Assembly (NCBI GenBank): GCA_900660155.1
Contig: CABFPE010000710.1
Coordinates: 95,499 to 115,642, forward strand
Direction of reading: 5' to 3'
Source: Hofstenia miamia
Lineage: Eukaryota; Xenacoelomorpha; Acoela; Hofsteniidae
DNA length: 20,144 bases
Each line of letters opens with the position of its first letter. The stretch's first letter is position 1. Positions 20,028 to 20,144 of this stretch are shown one piece after another. The position numbers and the translations under genes were made by a program. The notes under the pieces are model-generated. The model saw nothing but the letters and a program-made list of their open reading frames with translations. It ran no database searches and was not told the origin of the DNA.

Positions 20028-20144
20028 CAATAGTTTTACCAATTCGTCTATCTATTACTTTTTTCAATGAAATGCTCTTTTCTCATATGTGCTAATATTC
20101 CTTTAACCTCGTCTCCATCTTTGAGAAGTTTTCCATCACCTTTC

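Larger units (their letters stand above)
19220..20144 (-). repeat. Tandem unit D, partial
   Basis: This is the first 925 bp of a fourth unit, still homologous to A-C at the window edge. Four mismatches cluster in its last 14 bases. It is closest to unit C. Nothing but the Ig exon and intron is seen. Confidence 0.92.

Overview
The window looks like AT-rich nuclear DNA from an invertebrate animal. The evidence is extracellular immunoglobulin (Ig)-type domains on phase-1 exons with consensus GT/AG splice sites, long TA microsatellites, introns of very uneven length (95 bp to 9.4 kb) and small MITE-like repeats. I cannot name the phylum. No bacterial operon, rRNA, tRNA or CRISPR was seen. Nearly all supported coding content lies on the minus strand.

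Layout, read in transcription order from right to left. Three tandem units of about 2.72-2.74 kb (D 20144-19220, partial; C 19219-16485; B 16484-13765) each carry one 276-bp Ig exon followed upstream by about 2.4 kb of intron. A 373-bp intron then leads to a 543-bp exon (13391-12849) coding a cysteine-rich extracellular segment that I do not recognise. A 9.4-kb intron follows, holding MITE-like and other repeats. At the far end is a compact cluster of three small exons: a 42-bp Cys-rich exon (3400-3359), a 172-bp exon with a hydrophobic segment (3232-3061), and a terminal exon with a stop codon (2965-2884). Every exon I place between the Ig array and the stop joins in frame. Codons are split after base 1 at all the extracellular junctions and after base 2 at the last one. 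The simplest reading is one gene for a membrane protein: Ig - Ig - Ig - novel Cys-rich domain - Cys-rich stalk - membrane segment - short basic tail. Its 5' end, with signal peptide and promoter, lies beyond the right edge.

A fourth unit (A, 1-2715) with an identical Ig exon lies downstream of that stop codon, so the Ig array flanks the C-terminal cassette on both sides. The joints between units sit at TA microsatellites and, for unit C, exactly at the Ig splice donor. Two alternative joint sequences occur. The units are mosaics of each other, and the Ig exon is more conserved than its introns. This is the pattern of a recently expanding, gene-converting array of frame-neutral Ig exons, as expected for a variable-copy receptor. 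That biological interpretation is inference.

The last three exons were found by reading splice signals and frames by eye. They are less certain than the Ig exons and the 543-bp exon.
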